The notes beneath the pieces were generated by a model. It had not been told where the DNA came from. It did not search any database and saw nothing but the letters and a program-made list of their open reading frames with translations. Source: an uncultured Fidelibacterota bacterium (GTDB lineage Bacteria > Fidelibacterota > Marinisomatia > Marinisomatales > TCS55). From it: 51,048 nt of DNA. The position numbers and the translations under genes are program-made. Below, piece after piece: positions 9,317-17,886 of this stretch. The stretch is taken from the NCBI GenBank assembly GCA_913009735.1, contig CAJVYU010000007.1, positions 1-51,048 of the forward strand. The letters run 5' to 3'. Within the stretch, counting starts at the first letter, position 1; the number at the start of each line of letters is the position of its first letter.

Positions 9317-10810
9317 ATGAATAACCTTCAAAGCTTAAGCTATTACTGGCCGGAAATTATTCTGACCGTGACCGTATTGGTTGCAATCCTGGTCGATTTA
9401 TTTTATTCTGATAAAAATTCCGGAAAAACAGCTTTATGGGTTTTAGGTGGATTGATTTTGACTCAAATTGCCATATATGTTCAGGATAGTGAAATGACCA
9501 GAACACTTTTTATGGGCAATCTGGCATTTGATCCTTTTGCTTCTTTCTTTAAAACTTTGACAATTCTGTCGACGGTACTTGTTATTATTATTTCTCAAAA
9601 AACGAATGAACTTGATGGTCATCGTACAGGGGAATACTATTCGCTTATGGCCATTATGGTCTTTGGCATGTTTCTTATGGCTTCTGCCATTGATCTGATC
9701 ATGATCTATCTGGCCATTGAAATTGTATCCATCGTTTCTTTCATTTTAGCCGGCTATTTGAAAGGGGATCTTCGTTCCAATGAAGCGGCGCTGAAATATG
9801 TTATCTACGGTGCTTTCTCTTCGGGTATCATGTTGTTTGGAATGAGTATTGTTTTCGGTCTGGCCGGCTCGACTAAATATTTTGTCATCCAGGAAGCTAT
9901 GTGGAATTTACAGGGCAGTGCACATTTTGCATTTACACTCGCATCTATTTTTATTCTGGCTGGATTTGGCTACAAAATTTCTGCTGTGCCTTTTCATTTT
10001 TGGACTCCGGACGTTTATGAAGGAGCACCAACACCCATTACAGCTTATTTATCCGTGGCGCCCAAAGCGGTTGGTTTTGCAGTCATTATACGATTTTTCA
10101 ATACTGTTTTTGGGGATGGTGGAGCATTCATTGATCCGTCCATTTCTACATTTACGAATATTCCATGGCCGCAAATACTGGCAGTTCTTTCCGTGATCAC
10201 CATGACGTTGGGGAACCTTGTGGCTCTGCAGCAAAACAGTATTAAGCGCATGCTGGCCTATTCCAGTATCGCCCACGCCGGATATATGCTGATGGCTCTT
10301 CCCACATTATCATCCCAGGGCGCATACGCAATCATGCTCTATCTGTTCATGTATATATTCATGAACCTGGGTGCCTTTTTTGTAGTGATTTATGTGAAAT
10401 CCCAAGGTGGCGGCGAGTCGTTTGATGATTTTCGGGGACTGGGTTGGAAAATGCCAATTGTCGGCATTGTCATGACGGTGTTTATGCTGTCACTTACCGG
10501 CATTCCACCCACAGCCGGTTTTATCGGAAAATTTTATATCTTTGCGTCCGTAATTAAAGTAGGTCCGCAATTGTATTGGCTGGCCATTGTTGGGGCGATC
10601 AATAGTGTAATATCTCTGTATTATTATTTCAGGGTCGTGAAAGTGATGTTTCTGGAAGGTGAGCCCAGCGAAACAATCGTTGTACCGTCCGCGTCTGTAT
10701 TAGCGATATTATTTACCTTTGCAATTCCAACAATACTTTTTGGGATTTACTGGGTACCCATCGCGAATTGGGTTTCACAATCTTTAAAATTATTTATCAA
10801 GGTAATGTAA
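9317..10810 (+). CDS. nuoN: NADH-quinone oxidoreductase subunit N
   Basis: Proximal antiporter-like proton-pumping subunit. The 497-residue polytopic protein has the conserved helix with YLAIEIVSIVSFILAGYL, KISAVPFHFWTPDVYEGAPTPITAYL and the AYSSIAHAGYMLM segment. It is the last nuo gene. No terminator is visible between its stop and nqrA 30 bases later; only a weak TAGAAAATTCTA dyad lies there. Confidence 0.96.
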   Translation: MNNLQSLSYYWPEIILTVTVLVAILVDLFYSDKNSGKTALWVLGGLILTQIAIYVQDSEMTRTLFMGNLAFDPFASFFKTLTILSTVLVIIISQKTNELDGHRTGEYYSLMAIMVFGMFLMASAIDLIMIYLAIEIVSIVSFILAGYLKGDLRSNEAALKYVIYGAFSSGIMLFGMSIVFGLAGSTKYFVIQEAMWNLQGSAHFAFTLASIFILAGFGYKISAVPFHFWTPDVYEGAPTPITAYLSVAPKAVGFAVIIRFFNTVFGDGGAFIDPSISTFTNIPWPQILAVLSVITMTLGNLVALQQNSIKRMLAYSSIAHAGYMLMALPTLSSQGAYAIMLYLFMYIFMNLGAFFVVIYVKSQGGGESFDDFRGLGWKMPIVGIVMTVFMLSLTGIPPTAGFIGKFYIFASVIKVGPQLYWLAIVGAINSVISLYYYFRVVKVMFLEGEPSETIVVPSASVLAILFTFAIPTILFGIYWVPIANWVSQSLKLFIKVM

Positions 10811-10840
10811 TAGAAAATTCTATGGAGTATTAAAATCACA

Positions 10841-12193
10841 ATGTCTCAAATAAATATAAAAAAAGGTCACGATATCCAGATTGCCGGTGTACCCAAGAAG
10901 GAGCTGGAAATCCCGGAACGGACCCAGACTGTCGCAATCCATCCAACTGAATTTCGTTATGTCAAACCCAAGTTACTGGTTAAGGAAGGGGATAATGTAA
11001 AGATTGGAACTCCTCTCTTTTTTGACAAGCATCACCCGGATATCAAATGGGGATCTCCCGGAGGTGGGAAAGTCACGACAATTCATTACGGTCCGCGCCG
11101 TGTTATTGAAAAAATTATTATCGAAATCGACAAGAATGAAGAAACAATCCAATTACCGGTTTTGGAAATAACACAAATTCTTGAATCCTCCAAAGAAAAA
11201 ATTACTGAACAGATTTTGAACGCCGGCCTGTGGCCCATGATTCGACAGCGCCCCTTTAACAAAATAGCCGATCCGGCTGCGAAACCCAGTGCTGTTTTTG
11301 TTTCCTGTTATAATTCAGCGCCATTAACCGTAGACCTTGATGTTGCTTTAGACAATAAACGATCCGCATTCAATGCAGGAATTGCAGTATTATCACGATT
11401 AACGAATGGCGATGTTCATGTTGGAGTGAGTGAACAGTCGATTTCAGATACATTCATGGATATACCACATGCGAAAATCCATTCCATATCCGGCCCTCAT
11501 CCGGCTGGTAATGTCGGAATCCAAATTCACCATATTGATCCCCTGAAACCTGGTAAAATTATTTGGACAGTTGAAGCACAACATGTTGTGACATTGGGCA
11601 GATTATTTTTAGAAGGTGTTTTTGACCCCAGTATTGTCATGACGATTGGTGGCCCGGCCGTTAATAAACCTACACATTTGAAAACACGGATCGGTACAGC
11701 AATTCAGCCATTGATCAGTGATAAATTAAATAATGTACCTAATCGGATTATTTCCGGTGATGTATTAACAGGTAAAACCAATGATAAAGACGGGCACGTT
11801 TATTTTTATCATTCGAGTATATCCGTTCTACCTGAATCTGATAAGCGGGAATTTTTAAGTATGTTAAAACTTGGTTCAGGTAAAAGCCGGTACAGTTTAA
11901 CCAATGCGTTCAGTTCATTCCGTCGGTCTCTTTTTCCATTTAATACGAATAAAAACGGTGAAGAACGAGCCATGGTTCCTCTCAACTCTTGGGAAAATGT
12001 ATTGCCTATGGATATTTTCCCGAACCCATTGTTTCGTGCCATTTTGGCTAATGATATTGAAGAAATGGAGCAACTCGGGTTGCTCGAATGTGATGAAGAA
12101 GATTTTGCCTTATGCTCTTTCGCCGATGCCAGTAAGATAGACGTTGGGGCTGTGATTCGTCAGGGGCTGGATGTATTGGAGGCTGAAGGATAA
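10841..12193 (+). CDS. nqrA: Na+-translocating NADH:quinone reductase subunit A
   Basis: Cytoplasm-facing, cofactor-poor subunit of the sodium-pumping NADH:ubiquinone oxidoreductase, implicated in quinone binding. The N-terminal KKGHDIQIAG and the following barrel-sandwich hybrid-like region (residues about 30-100) match the family, as does MTIGGPAVNKPTHLKTRIG in the middle. At 450 residues it has the usual length. Ribosome-binding site TATGGAG is 12-15 bases upstream. It begins a six-gene nqrABCDEF set directly after nuoN. Confidence 0.95.
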   Translation: MSQINIKKGHDIQIAGVPKKELEIPERTQTVAIHPTEFRYVKPKLLVKEGDNVKIGTPLFFDKHHPDIKWGSPGGGKVTTIHYGPRRVIEKIIIEIDKNEETIQLPVLEITQILESSKEKITEQILNAGLWPMIRQRPFNKIADPAAKPSAVFVSCYNSAPLTVDLDVALDNKRSAFNAGIAVLSRLTNGDVHVGVSEQSISDTFMDIPHAKIHSISGPHPAGNVGIQIHHIDPLKPGKIIWTVEAQHVVTLGRLFLEGVFDPSIVMTIGGPAVNKPTHLKTRIGTAIQPLISDKLNNVPNRIISGDVLTGKTNDKDGHVYFYHSSISVLPESDKREFLSMLKLGSGKSRYSLTNAFSSFRRSLFPFNTNKNGEERAMVPLNSWENVLPMDIFPNPLFRAILANDIEEMEQLGLLECDEEDFALCSFADASKIDVGAVIRQGLDVLEAEG

Positions 12194-12195
12194 TT

Positions 12196-13371
12196 ATGAA
12201 ATTCATTCGTACTATTCTGGATAAAGTTGAACCTATTTTTGACAAGGGTGGTTTCCTGGAAAAATTCCATCCTGTATATGATGCGACGGATAGTATTTTA
12301 TATTCAACCAATGAAAAAACAGAATCAGGTCCGCACATAAGGGACAGTATTGATAACAAACGAGTCATGATCCTCGTGGTGATTGCTCTTATCCCATTAT
12401 ATATCTTTGGTGCGATTAATATTGGCTATCAGGCGGCAAGAGTATCTGGCATTGAACGTGCTGTCCTGGAGAATTTCTGGGTGGGTATGGGTTCCATTTT
12501 CCCAATTTTAATAACAGCATTTTTTGCCGGCGGATTCTGGGAGGTACTATTTGCTGTAGTCAGAAAACACCCTATCAATGAGGGATTTTTAGTGACATGG
12601 GCGCTGATTCCATTAATTATGCCACCCACTATTCCATTGTGGCAAGTGGCGGTTGCAACGTCTTTTGGCGTGGTCATTGGTAAAGAAATATTTGGTGGTG
12701 TTGGCATGAATATATTCAATCCGGCACTGGTGACAAGAGCGTTTATCTTTTTTGCATATCCGGGGCAAATATCCGGAGAAAAAGTTTGGGTCAATATTGA
12801 TGGAATTTCCGGTGCAACGGCATTATCCGTACCGGCGGCTGTTGAACATGGAAATGCTGTAGAATTATTATCAAACATTACCCAGTTTGATTATTCCTGG
12901 TCCAATATGTTCTGGGGATATATCCCCGGATCCATTGGCGAAACAAATAAATTCTTGATTATACTCGGTGCGTTGTTTTTGATATATACAGGAATTGTGA
13001 ATTGGCGTGTAATTGTTGGAGCGCTGACAGGGCTAATTGCAACAGCGATGTTAACCAATTTTATGGCTTCCTACTCTTCCAATACCATGCTCACGTTACC
13101 GGCTCATTATCATTTGGTGATGGGTGGCTTTTTGTTTGGTATTGCCTTTATGGCTACAGAACCTGTTACGGGGACTCATACGGACAAGGGAAGATGGATT
13201 TATGGCTTTATGATCGGGCTCATGACGGTCATTATTCGTTCCATTAACCCAGCCTATCCGGAAGGAACCATGCTGGCAATTTTACTTATGAATGCATTTG
13301 CACCCTTGATTGATTACTATGTTGTTCAGGGGAATATTAAACGACGGTTAAAAAGATATGCAACAGAGTAA
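12196..13371 (+). CDS. nqrB: Na+-translocating NADH:quinone reductase subunit B
   Basis: Polytopic membrane subunit that forms the sodium path and carries covalent FMN (and riboflavin in the known complexes). The flavinylation motif is DGISGATAL with Thr208 as the expected phosphoester attachment site. About ten transmembrane segments are visible, plus the NPALVTRAFIFFAYP segment and the TEPVTGTHTDKGRW loop. Length 391 is normal. It is two bases after nqrA and overlaps nqrC by 14. Confidence 0.96.
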   Translation: MKFIRTILDKVEPIFDKGGFLEKFHPVYDATDSILYSTNEKTESGPHIRDSIDNKRVMILVVIALIPLYIFGAINIGYQAARVSGIERAVLENFWVGMGSIFPILITAFFAGGFWEVLFAVVRKHPINEGFLVTWALIPLIMPPTIPLWQVAVATSFGVVIGKEIFGGVGMNIFNPALVTRAFIFFAYPGQISGEKVWVNIDGISGATALSVPAAVEHGNAVELLSNITQFDYSWSNMFWGYIPGSIGETNKFLIILGALFLIYTGIVNWRVIVGALTGLIATAMLTNFMASYSSNTMLTLPAHYHLVMGGFLFGIAFMATEPVTGTHTDKGRWIYGFMIGLMTVIIRSINPAYPEGTMLAILLMNAFAPLIDYYVVQGNIKRRLKRYATE

Positions 13372-14071
13372 TACATATACATTATTGTTCACGGCTATTG
13401 TCACCATTATCCTTGGATTTATGCTGTCCCTTGCCGCGACATCTCTAAAGGAACGGCAGGAGTTAAACATCACCATCGATATTAAGAAAAATATTTTACG
13501 TTCACTGGGTTTTTCTGAAAGTGATGATGAGCCATGGACACAGAATAATATTCAGGATATTTTCGAGCGTAATATTAAGAGTTTTGTTGTAGATAGTGGG
13601 GGAAGTAAAGTTCCCGGTGTGAGTGTTGATAATATCGTTCAAACGGATCAATACCCGGTATACTGCAGTCATATCTCCGAAGGCGTAATTGATGGTTATG
13701 CCATTCCCATTTCCGGAAAAGGACTATGGTCCACACTCTATGGGTATATTGCTTTAGAAGCTGATGGAATAACTGTAAAAGGAATTACCTTTTACAAGCA
13801 CGGGGAAACTCCCGGGCTTGGCGGTGAAGTGGAAAAAGAGTGGTTTACCAGCAATTTTGTTGGTAAAAGAATCGTTGATAATAATGGTAAGTTAGTCAGT
13901 ATTGAAATTATCAAGGGTGAAGTGGATGAACTTTCACCAGAGGCATATCACCAGGTTGATGGAATTTCCGGTGCAACAATGACTAGTAAAGGATTGAATG
14001 CATTTCTCAAGACCGATCTAGAAAAATATGAACCTTTCTTTCAACGAATTCGCAAGGAAAGAACTAATTAA
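13358..14071 (+). CDS. nqrC: Na+-translocating NADH:quinone reductase subunit C
   Basis: Periplasmic FMN-carrying subunit anchored by one N-terminal transmembrane helix (about residues 8-28). The flavinylation motif [10 protein letters not shown] is near the C-terminus, with Thr207 as the predicted FMN-linked residue installed by ApbE. The preceding [15 protein letters not shown] motif is also typical. Length 237 is normal. Confidence 0.96.
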   Translation: MQQSNTYTLLFTAIVTIILGFMLSLAATSLKERQELNITIDIKKNILRSLGFSESDDEPWTQNNIQDIFERNIKSFVVDSGGSKVPGVSVDNIVQTDQYPVYCSHISEGVIDGYAIPISGKGLWSTLYGYIALEADGITVKGITFYKHGETPGLGGEVEKEWFTSNFVGKRIVDNNGKLVSIEIIKGEVDELSPEAYHQVDGISGATMTSKGLNAFLKTDLEKYEPFFQRIRKERTN

Positions 14072-14697
14072 TGTCTTTATTAAGTAAAAAATCTACCATA
14101 GTTCTGACAGATCCATTAATGAATAATAATCCCATTACTCTCCAGGTATTGGGAATATGCTCTGCTTTAGCTGTGACGGTGAAAGTGGATACAGCAATTG
14201 TCATGACAGTCGCAGTGGTTTTTGTGCTCAGTATGTCTAACACAATCATCTCTCTTTTGAGAAATTTAATCCCGGCCAGGGTTCGAATCATAGTTATGCT
14301 GACCATCATTGCATCATTGGTGATTTTAACGGATCAAGTTTTGAGAGCATACATGTATGACATGAGTAAACAGCTCTCCGTATTTGTTGGGCTTATTATT
14401 ACCAATTGTATTGTGATGGGTCGAGCAGAAGCCTTTGCCATGCAGAATAAACCAGGTAAATCGTTTTTGGATGGACTTGGAAATGGTCTCGGTTATGGAA
14501 TCATTCTTATTGTCGTGTCAATATTTAGAGAGCTTTTGGGAAGTGGATCTCTTTATGGATTTCAGATCATTCCGTCGGCTTTTTATGAAGCCGGCTATGT
14601 AAATAATGGTTTAATGGTTCTGTCTCCGGGTGCTTTTATCATTTTGGGATTAATTATCTGGGCACAAAGAACGATTACCAATGTGGAGGAGGACTGA
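14071..14697 (+). CDS. nqrD: Na+-translocating NADH:quinone reductase subunit D
   Basis: Membrane subunit with about six helices, paralogous to NqrE. Together they enclose an iron centre in the membrane. The signature [15 protein letters not shown] contains the Cys ligand region, and [24 protein letters not shown] follows. It starts at the last base of nqrC, giving a one-base stop/start overlap. Length 208 is normal. Confidence 0.95.
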   Translation: MSLLSKKSTIVLTDPLMNNNPITLQVLGICSALAVTVKVDTAIVMTVAVVFVLSMSNTIISLLRNLIPARVRIIVMLTIIASLVILTDQVLRAYMYDMSKQLSVFVGLIITNCIVMGRAEAFAMQNKPGKSFLDGLGNGLGYGIILIVVSIFRELLGSGSLYGFQIIPSAFYEAGYVNNGLMVLSPGAFIILGLIIWAQRTITNVEED

Positions 14698-14698
14698 T

Positions 14699-15310
14699 AT
14701 GCTTGAACATTATGTTAGTTTAGCCACTAAAGCAATTTTTGTAGAAAATATTCTTCTGGCATATTTCCTGGGGATGTGTTCGTTTCTGGCCATATCCAAA
14801 AAAGTAGAAACATCTATTGGACTGGGAATGGCTGTGACATTTGTATTAACAATTACCGCTCCGGTAAACTGGGCGATTCATCATTTCTTTTTGCAGGATG
14901 GAGCTTTGGCATGGGTAGGATTGCCGGACGTTGATTTAAGTTATTTGAATTTTATTGTATTCATAGCTGTCATCGCTGCTCTGGTTCAATTGGTCGAAAT
15001 GATTCTGGATCGTTTTTCACCCACACTGTATTATAACCTGGGAATTTTCTTGCCTCTCATTGCCGTAAACTGCGCCATTCTGGGAGGCTCACTGTTTCTC
15101 GTTGAACGAGATTATACTTTTATGGAATCAACGGTTTTCGGTTTCGGATCGGGATTAGGCTGGTTTCTGGCGATTGCATCCATGTCAGCCATCCGGCATC
15201 GTTTACGTTACTCTAATGTTCCACCAAAATTAAGGGGTTTGGGAATCACAATGTTATTAACGGGTCTGTTATCCATGGCATTCATGGCATTTTCGGGGAT
15301 AAATCTATAA
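14699..15310 (+). CDS. nqrE: Na+-translocating NADH:quinone reductase subunit E
   Basis: Membrane subunit paired with NqrD. The N-terminus [31 protein letters not shown] and the second Cys region [14 protein letters not shown] are the family hallmarks; each supplies Cys ligands to the shared iron centre. I chose the ATG at 14699 rather than the in-frame ATG at 14681 because a strong ribosome-binding site (GGAGGAGG, 14685-14692) sits correctly before it and the protein then starts as homologues do (203 residues). Confidence 0.95.
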   Translation: MLEHYVSLATKAIFVENILLAYFLGMCSFLAISKKVETSIGLGMAVTFVLTITAPVNWAIHHFFLQDGALAWVGLPDVDLSYLNFIVFIAVIAALVQLVEMILDRFSPTLYYNLGIFLPLIAVNCAILGGSLFLVERDYTFMESTVFGFGSGLGWFLAIASMSAIRHRLRYSNVPPKLRGLGITMLLTGLLSMAFMAFSGINL

Positions 15311-16542
15311 TGATTTTTACAGCTATATCCGGTATGGTGATATTTACAGGGGTGATTTTATTGCTGGTAATTCTTTTGAATTATGCGCAATCAAAACTTT
15401 TGCCTCAGGGTGAAATTAAAATTGTTATTAATGATAATCCTGAAAATGACATTATTACAAAACCGGGATCAACACTACTTTCAACATTATCAGCTGAAAA
15501 TATCTTTCTTCCTTCTGCATGCGGCGGCGGCGGAACATGTGCCATGTGTAAATGTCAGGTCTTGGAAGGCGGCGGGGAAATCCTGCCAACGGAAACAGGC
15601 CATATTAGTCGAAATGAAGCCAAAGATCACTGGCGGTTGGCCTGTCAGCTGAAAGTAAAAGAGAATTTGAATATTCGGATTCCGGAAGAGATCTTCAATA
15701 TTCGAAAATGGGAATGCACCGTTAAATCGAATTACAATGTTGCAACATTCATCAAGGAATTGATTATGGAACTGCCTGAAGGCGAGCAATTGGATTTCCA
15801 AGCCGGCGGGTATATCCAGATTGATATTCCTGAGTATCATAATTTGTTATTTAAAAATTTCGATGTTGAAACCGAATATCATCCGGACTGGGACAAATAC
15901 AAAATTTGGGATTTAATCGCGAACAATGATGAAGCTATTTGTCGGGCGTATTCCATGGCGAACCATCCGGCAGAAGGAAACAGGGTTATGCTCAATGTTC
16001 GCATTGCCACGCCTCCTCCGCGACTCTGGAATGATGTGCCTCCGGGAAAGGCTTCCTCATATATTTTTAATTTGAAACCTGGCGACAAGGTCACCATCTC
16101 CGGGCCATACGGAGAATTTTTTATCAAAGATACTGATCGTGAAATGGTGTATATCGGCGGCGGCGCCGGAATGGCTCCCATGCGTTCTCATTTATATCAT
16201 CTTTTTAACACATTAAAGACAAATAGAAAAGTCTCCTTCTGGTACGGTGCCCGAAGCCTGCGGGAAATGTTTTACGATGATGAATTCAAGAAAATTGCAC
16301 AGGCGTTTCCTAATTTCAATTATAACGTTGCATTATCTGAGCCACTCCCGGAAGATAATTGGGAGGGTCCAACGGGTTTTATCCACCAGGTTTTACATGA
16401 TATATATCTAAAAAATCACGAAGATCCAACTGAAATTGAATATTATATGTGTGGGCCCCCACCCATGATTGCTGCTGTAGATAATATGCTTTATGAACTC
16501 GGTGTCGAAAAAGATATGATAGCCTACGACAGTTTTGGTTAA
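15310..16542 (+). CDS. nqrF: Na+-translocating NADH:quinone reductase subunit F (NADH dehydrogenase flavoprotein)
   Basis: Entry point for NADH electrons. One N-terminal anchor (about residues 5-25) is followed by a [2Fe-2S] ferredoxin domain with Cys71, Cys77, Cys80 and Cys112. Next come an FAD domain with the RAYSMANHP motif and an NADH-binding domain with GGGAGMAPMRSHL and the MCGPPPMIAA Cys loop. Length 410 is normal. It is the last structural gene of the operon; an intrinsic terminator begins 29 bases after its stop. Confidence 0.97.
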   Translation: MIFTAISGMVIFTGVILLLVILLNYAQSKLLPQGEIKIVINDNPENDIITKPGSTLLSTLSAENIFLPSACGGGGTCAMCKCQVLEGGGEILPTETGHISRNEAKDHWRLACQLKVKENLNIRIPEEIFNIRKWECTVKSNYNVATFIKELIMELPEGEQLDFQAGGYIQIDIPEYHNLLFKNFDVETEYHPDWDKYKIWDLIANNDEAICRAYSMANHPAEGNRVMLNVRIATPPPRLWNDVPPGKASSYIFNLKPGDKVTISGPYGEFFIKDTDREMVYIGGGAGMAPMRSHLYHLFNTLKTNRKVSFWYGARSLREMFYDDEFKKIAQAFPNFNYNVALSEPLPEDNWEGPTGFIHQVLHDIYLKNHEDPTEIEYYMCGPPPMIAAVDNMLYELGVEKDMIAYDSFG

Positions 16543-16546
16543 TGAT

Positions 16547-17572
16547 ATGATTAAAATTAAAATGATTAAAGCCCAACTTTTGTTGGGCTTTTTTATCTTA
16601 TTGGGGTTCAATGGATGCTCCCGTTCACCGAATGAAATTGACCTGCTCGGCCAAACCATGGGGACGACCTATTCAATAAAGATTGTTTCCGAGGAAAATA
16701 TTGAAGAAGAAAAAATTCAGCATGATATTGATTCTATTTTAGTGAGCATTAACAAGCAGATGTCAACTTATATAAATGACAGTGAAATCAATCAATTCAA
16801 TGCATATCAGGGAAGTGCCCCGTTTCAATTATCTCCGGAATTTTATCAAGTTGTGGAACGTGCATTCTATTGGACGCATCTGTCTGACGGTGCGTTTGAT
16901 ATAGCCATTATGCCATTATCAGCAGCTTGGGGTTTTGGTCCAAAGAGAGTTTCTTCATCTCCCTCCGAACTTGACATAAGATCAGCCTTGAAAAGTTCAG
17001 GGTATGAACAATTGATACTTCATTTATCTGGTCTGCAAAAATTGAATCCACATGTTCAACTGGATGTCAATGCCATCGCCAAAGGGTTTGGAGTGGATGT
17101 CGTTGCATCGTATTTGAGTCGTGTAAATATCTCAAATTATATGGTAGAAATCGGAGGGGAAGTCTATTGTCGCGGTGTTAACCAAAAAGGGGAGATCTGG
17201 AACATTGGTATTCAATCACCGAATAATGTCAACCGGGAGTTTTTAGGTATAGTGAGTCTGAATAATCAAGCTATAGCCACATCCGGTGATTATAGAAATT
17301 TTTATGTGTCGGAAGGGAAAACTATTTCTCATGTTATCGATCCACGCAGCGGCGAAACAGTTACAGATGTTTCTTCAGCGTCTGTTATTGCAGATAATTG
17401 TATGGATGCCGATGCCTTGGCCACAGGGCTCATGGTGATGGGGGAAGAAGATGGAATGAAACTGGTCGAATCTTTAAATGGAATAGAAGCGATGATGGTA
17501 ATTCGGAATGATGATGGCTCATATAAAGAAGTCATGAGCACAGGGTTTAAGTTTACTTCAGTTCAGGAGTGA
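16547..17572 (+). CDS. apbE: FAD:protein FMN transferase (flavin transferase ApbE), lipoprotein
   Basis: Attaches FMN covalently to the Thr in the (S/T)GAT motifs of NqrB and NqrC, outside the cytoplasmic membrane. The N-terminus is a lipoprotein signal (LLLGFFILLGFNGC lipobox). Family motifs follow: GQTMGTTYSI, AIAKGFGVDVV, EIGGEVYCRG, ATSGDYRNFY, SHVIDPRSGE and the metal/FAD region DNCMDADALATGLMVMG. I start at ATG 16547; ATG 16562 is also possible (336 residues). The signal-peptide codons coincide with a strong intrinsic terminator. The 3' end overlaps the convergent nqrM by 20 bases. Confidence 0.94.
   Translation: MIKIKMIKAQLLLGFFILLGFNGCSRSPNEIDLLGQTMGTTYSIKIVSEENIEEEKIQHDIDSILVSINKQMSTYINDSEINQFNAYQGSAPFQLSPEFYQVVERAFYWTHLSDGAFDIAIMPLSAAWGFGPKRVSSSPSELDIRSALKSSGYEQLILHLSGLQKLNPHVQLDVNAIAKGFGVDVVASYLSRVNISNYMVEIGGEVYCRGVNQKGEIWNIGIQSPNNVNREFLGIVSLNNQAIATSGDYRNFYVSEGKTISHVIDPRSGETVTDVSSASVIADNCMDADALATGLMVMGEEDGMKLVESLNGIEAMMVIRNDDGSYKEVMSTGFKFTSVQE
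16571..16594 (+). terminator. Intrinsic terminator of the nqr operon, embedded in apbE
   Basis: A perfect 7-bp stem, GCCCAAC at 16571-16577 and GTTGGGC at 16582-16588, with a TTTT loop, is followed by six T residues. It lies 29 bases after the nqrF stop but inside the apbE signal-peptide codons. Confidence 0.75.
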
Positions 17573-17759
17573 CTTTTTGAGATTTGCATTTCTCACTGTC
17601 GCCTCTACAACTCGGGCATGTCATTTCAACACCGCCGATGATCATTTTACCGTCTTGACCCCCACAGGATCCCTTTAAAGGTTTATTGTTTAAAATGACA
17701 CCGACAGCCATGCCCAATATCGCAAGAGCTATAATCCCAATACTCAAAATAATTTCCAT
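17553..17759 (-). CDS. nqrM: Na+-NQR maturation protein NqrM
   Basis: Small membrane protein needed for assembly of Na+-NQR, thought to deliver or help insert the iron of the NqrD/NqrE centre. The 68-residue product has one N-terminal transmembrane helix with the family signature GMAVGVILNNKPLKGSCGG, then a Cys pair CPSC, with cysteines at 32, 48, 51 and 58. It is on the strand opposite to nqr and apbE, tail-to-tail with apbE (20-base overlap), and head-to-head with nhaD. In many genomes nqrM follows apbE on the same strand, so this is a local inversion of the usual order. Confidence 0.93.
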   Translation of the reverse strand: MEIILSIGIIALAILGMAVGVILNNKPLKGSCGGQDGKMIIGGVEMTCPSCRGDSEKCKSQKVTPELK

Positions 17760-17886
17760 ACATAAAATTACGCCGTTTTATCAATTGAGTTCCAACCCAT
17801 TCAGTTTTACTTCAATAAATATTATAGACGTGTTAAACTCTTATCAATTATTTTAACACTATTCAACTTTTGAATTAAGGCAAACG
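17760..17886. promoter_or_regulatory. Divergent intergenic region between nqrM and nhaD
   Basis: On the minus strand, TATAAT (17821-17826) is preceded by TTGATA (17842-17847) with a 15-base spacer, a possible sigma70-type promoter about 60 bases before nqrM. The spacing is short, so this is tentative. No clear promoter is seen for nhaD. AT-rich throughout. Confidence 0.35.

Noticed and set aside
10811-10840. TAGAAAATTCTA dyad between nuoN and nqrA as a terminator
   Set aside because: The stem is AT-only at its core and has no following T-run; too weak to separate the operons.
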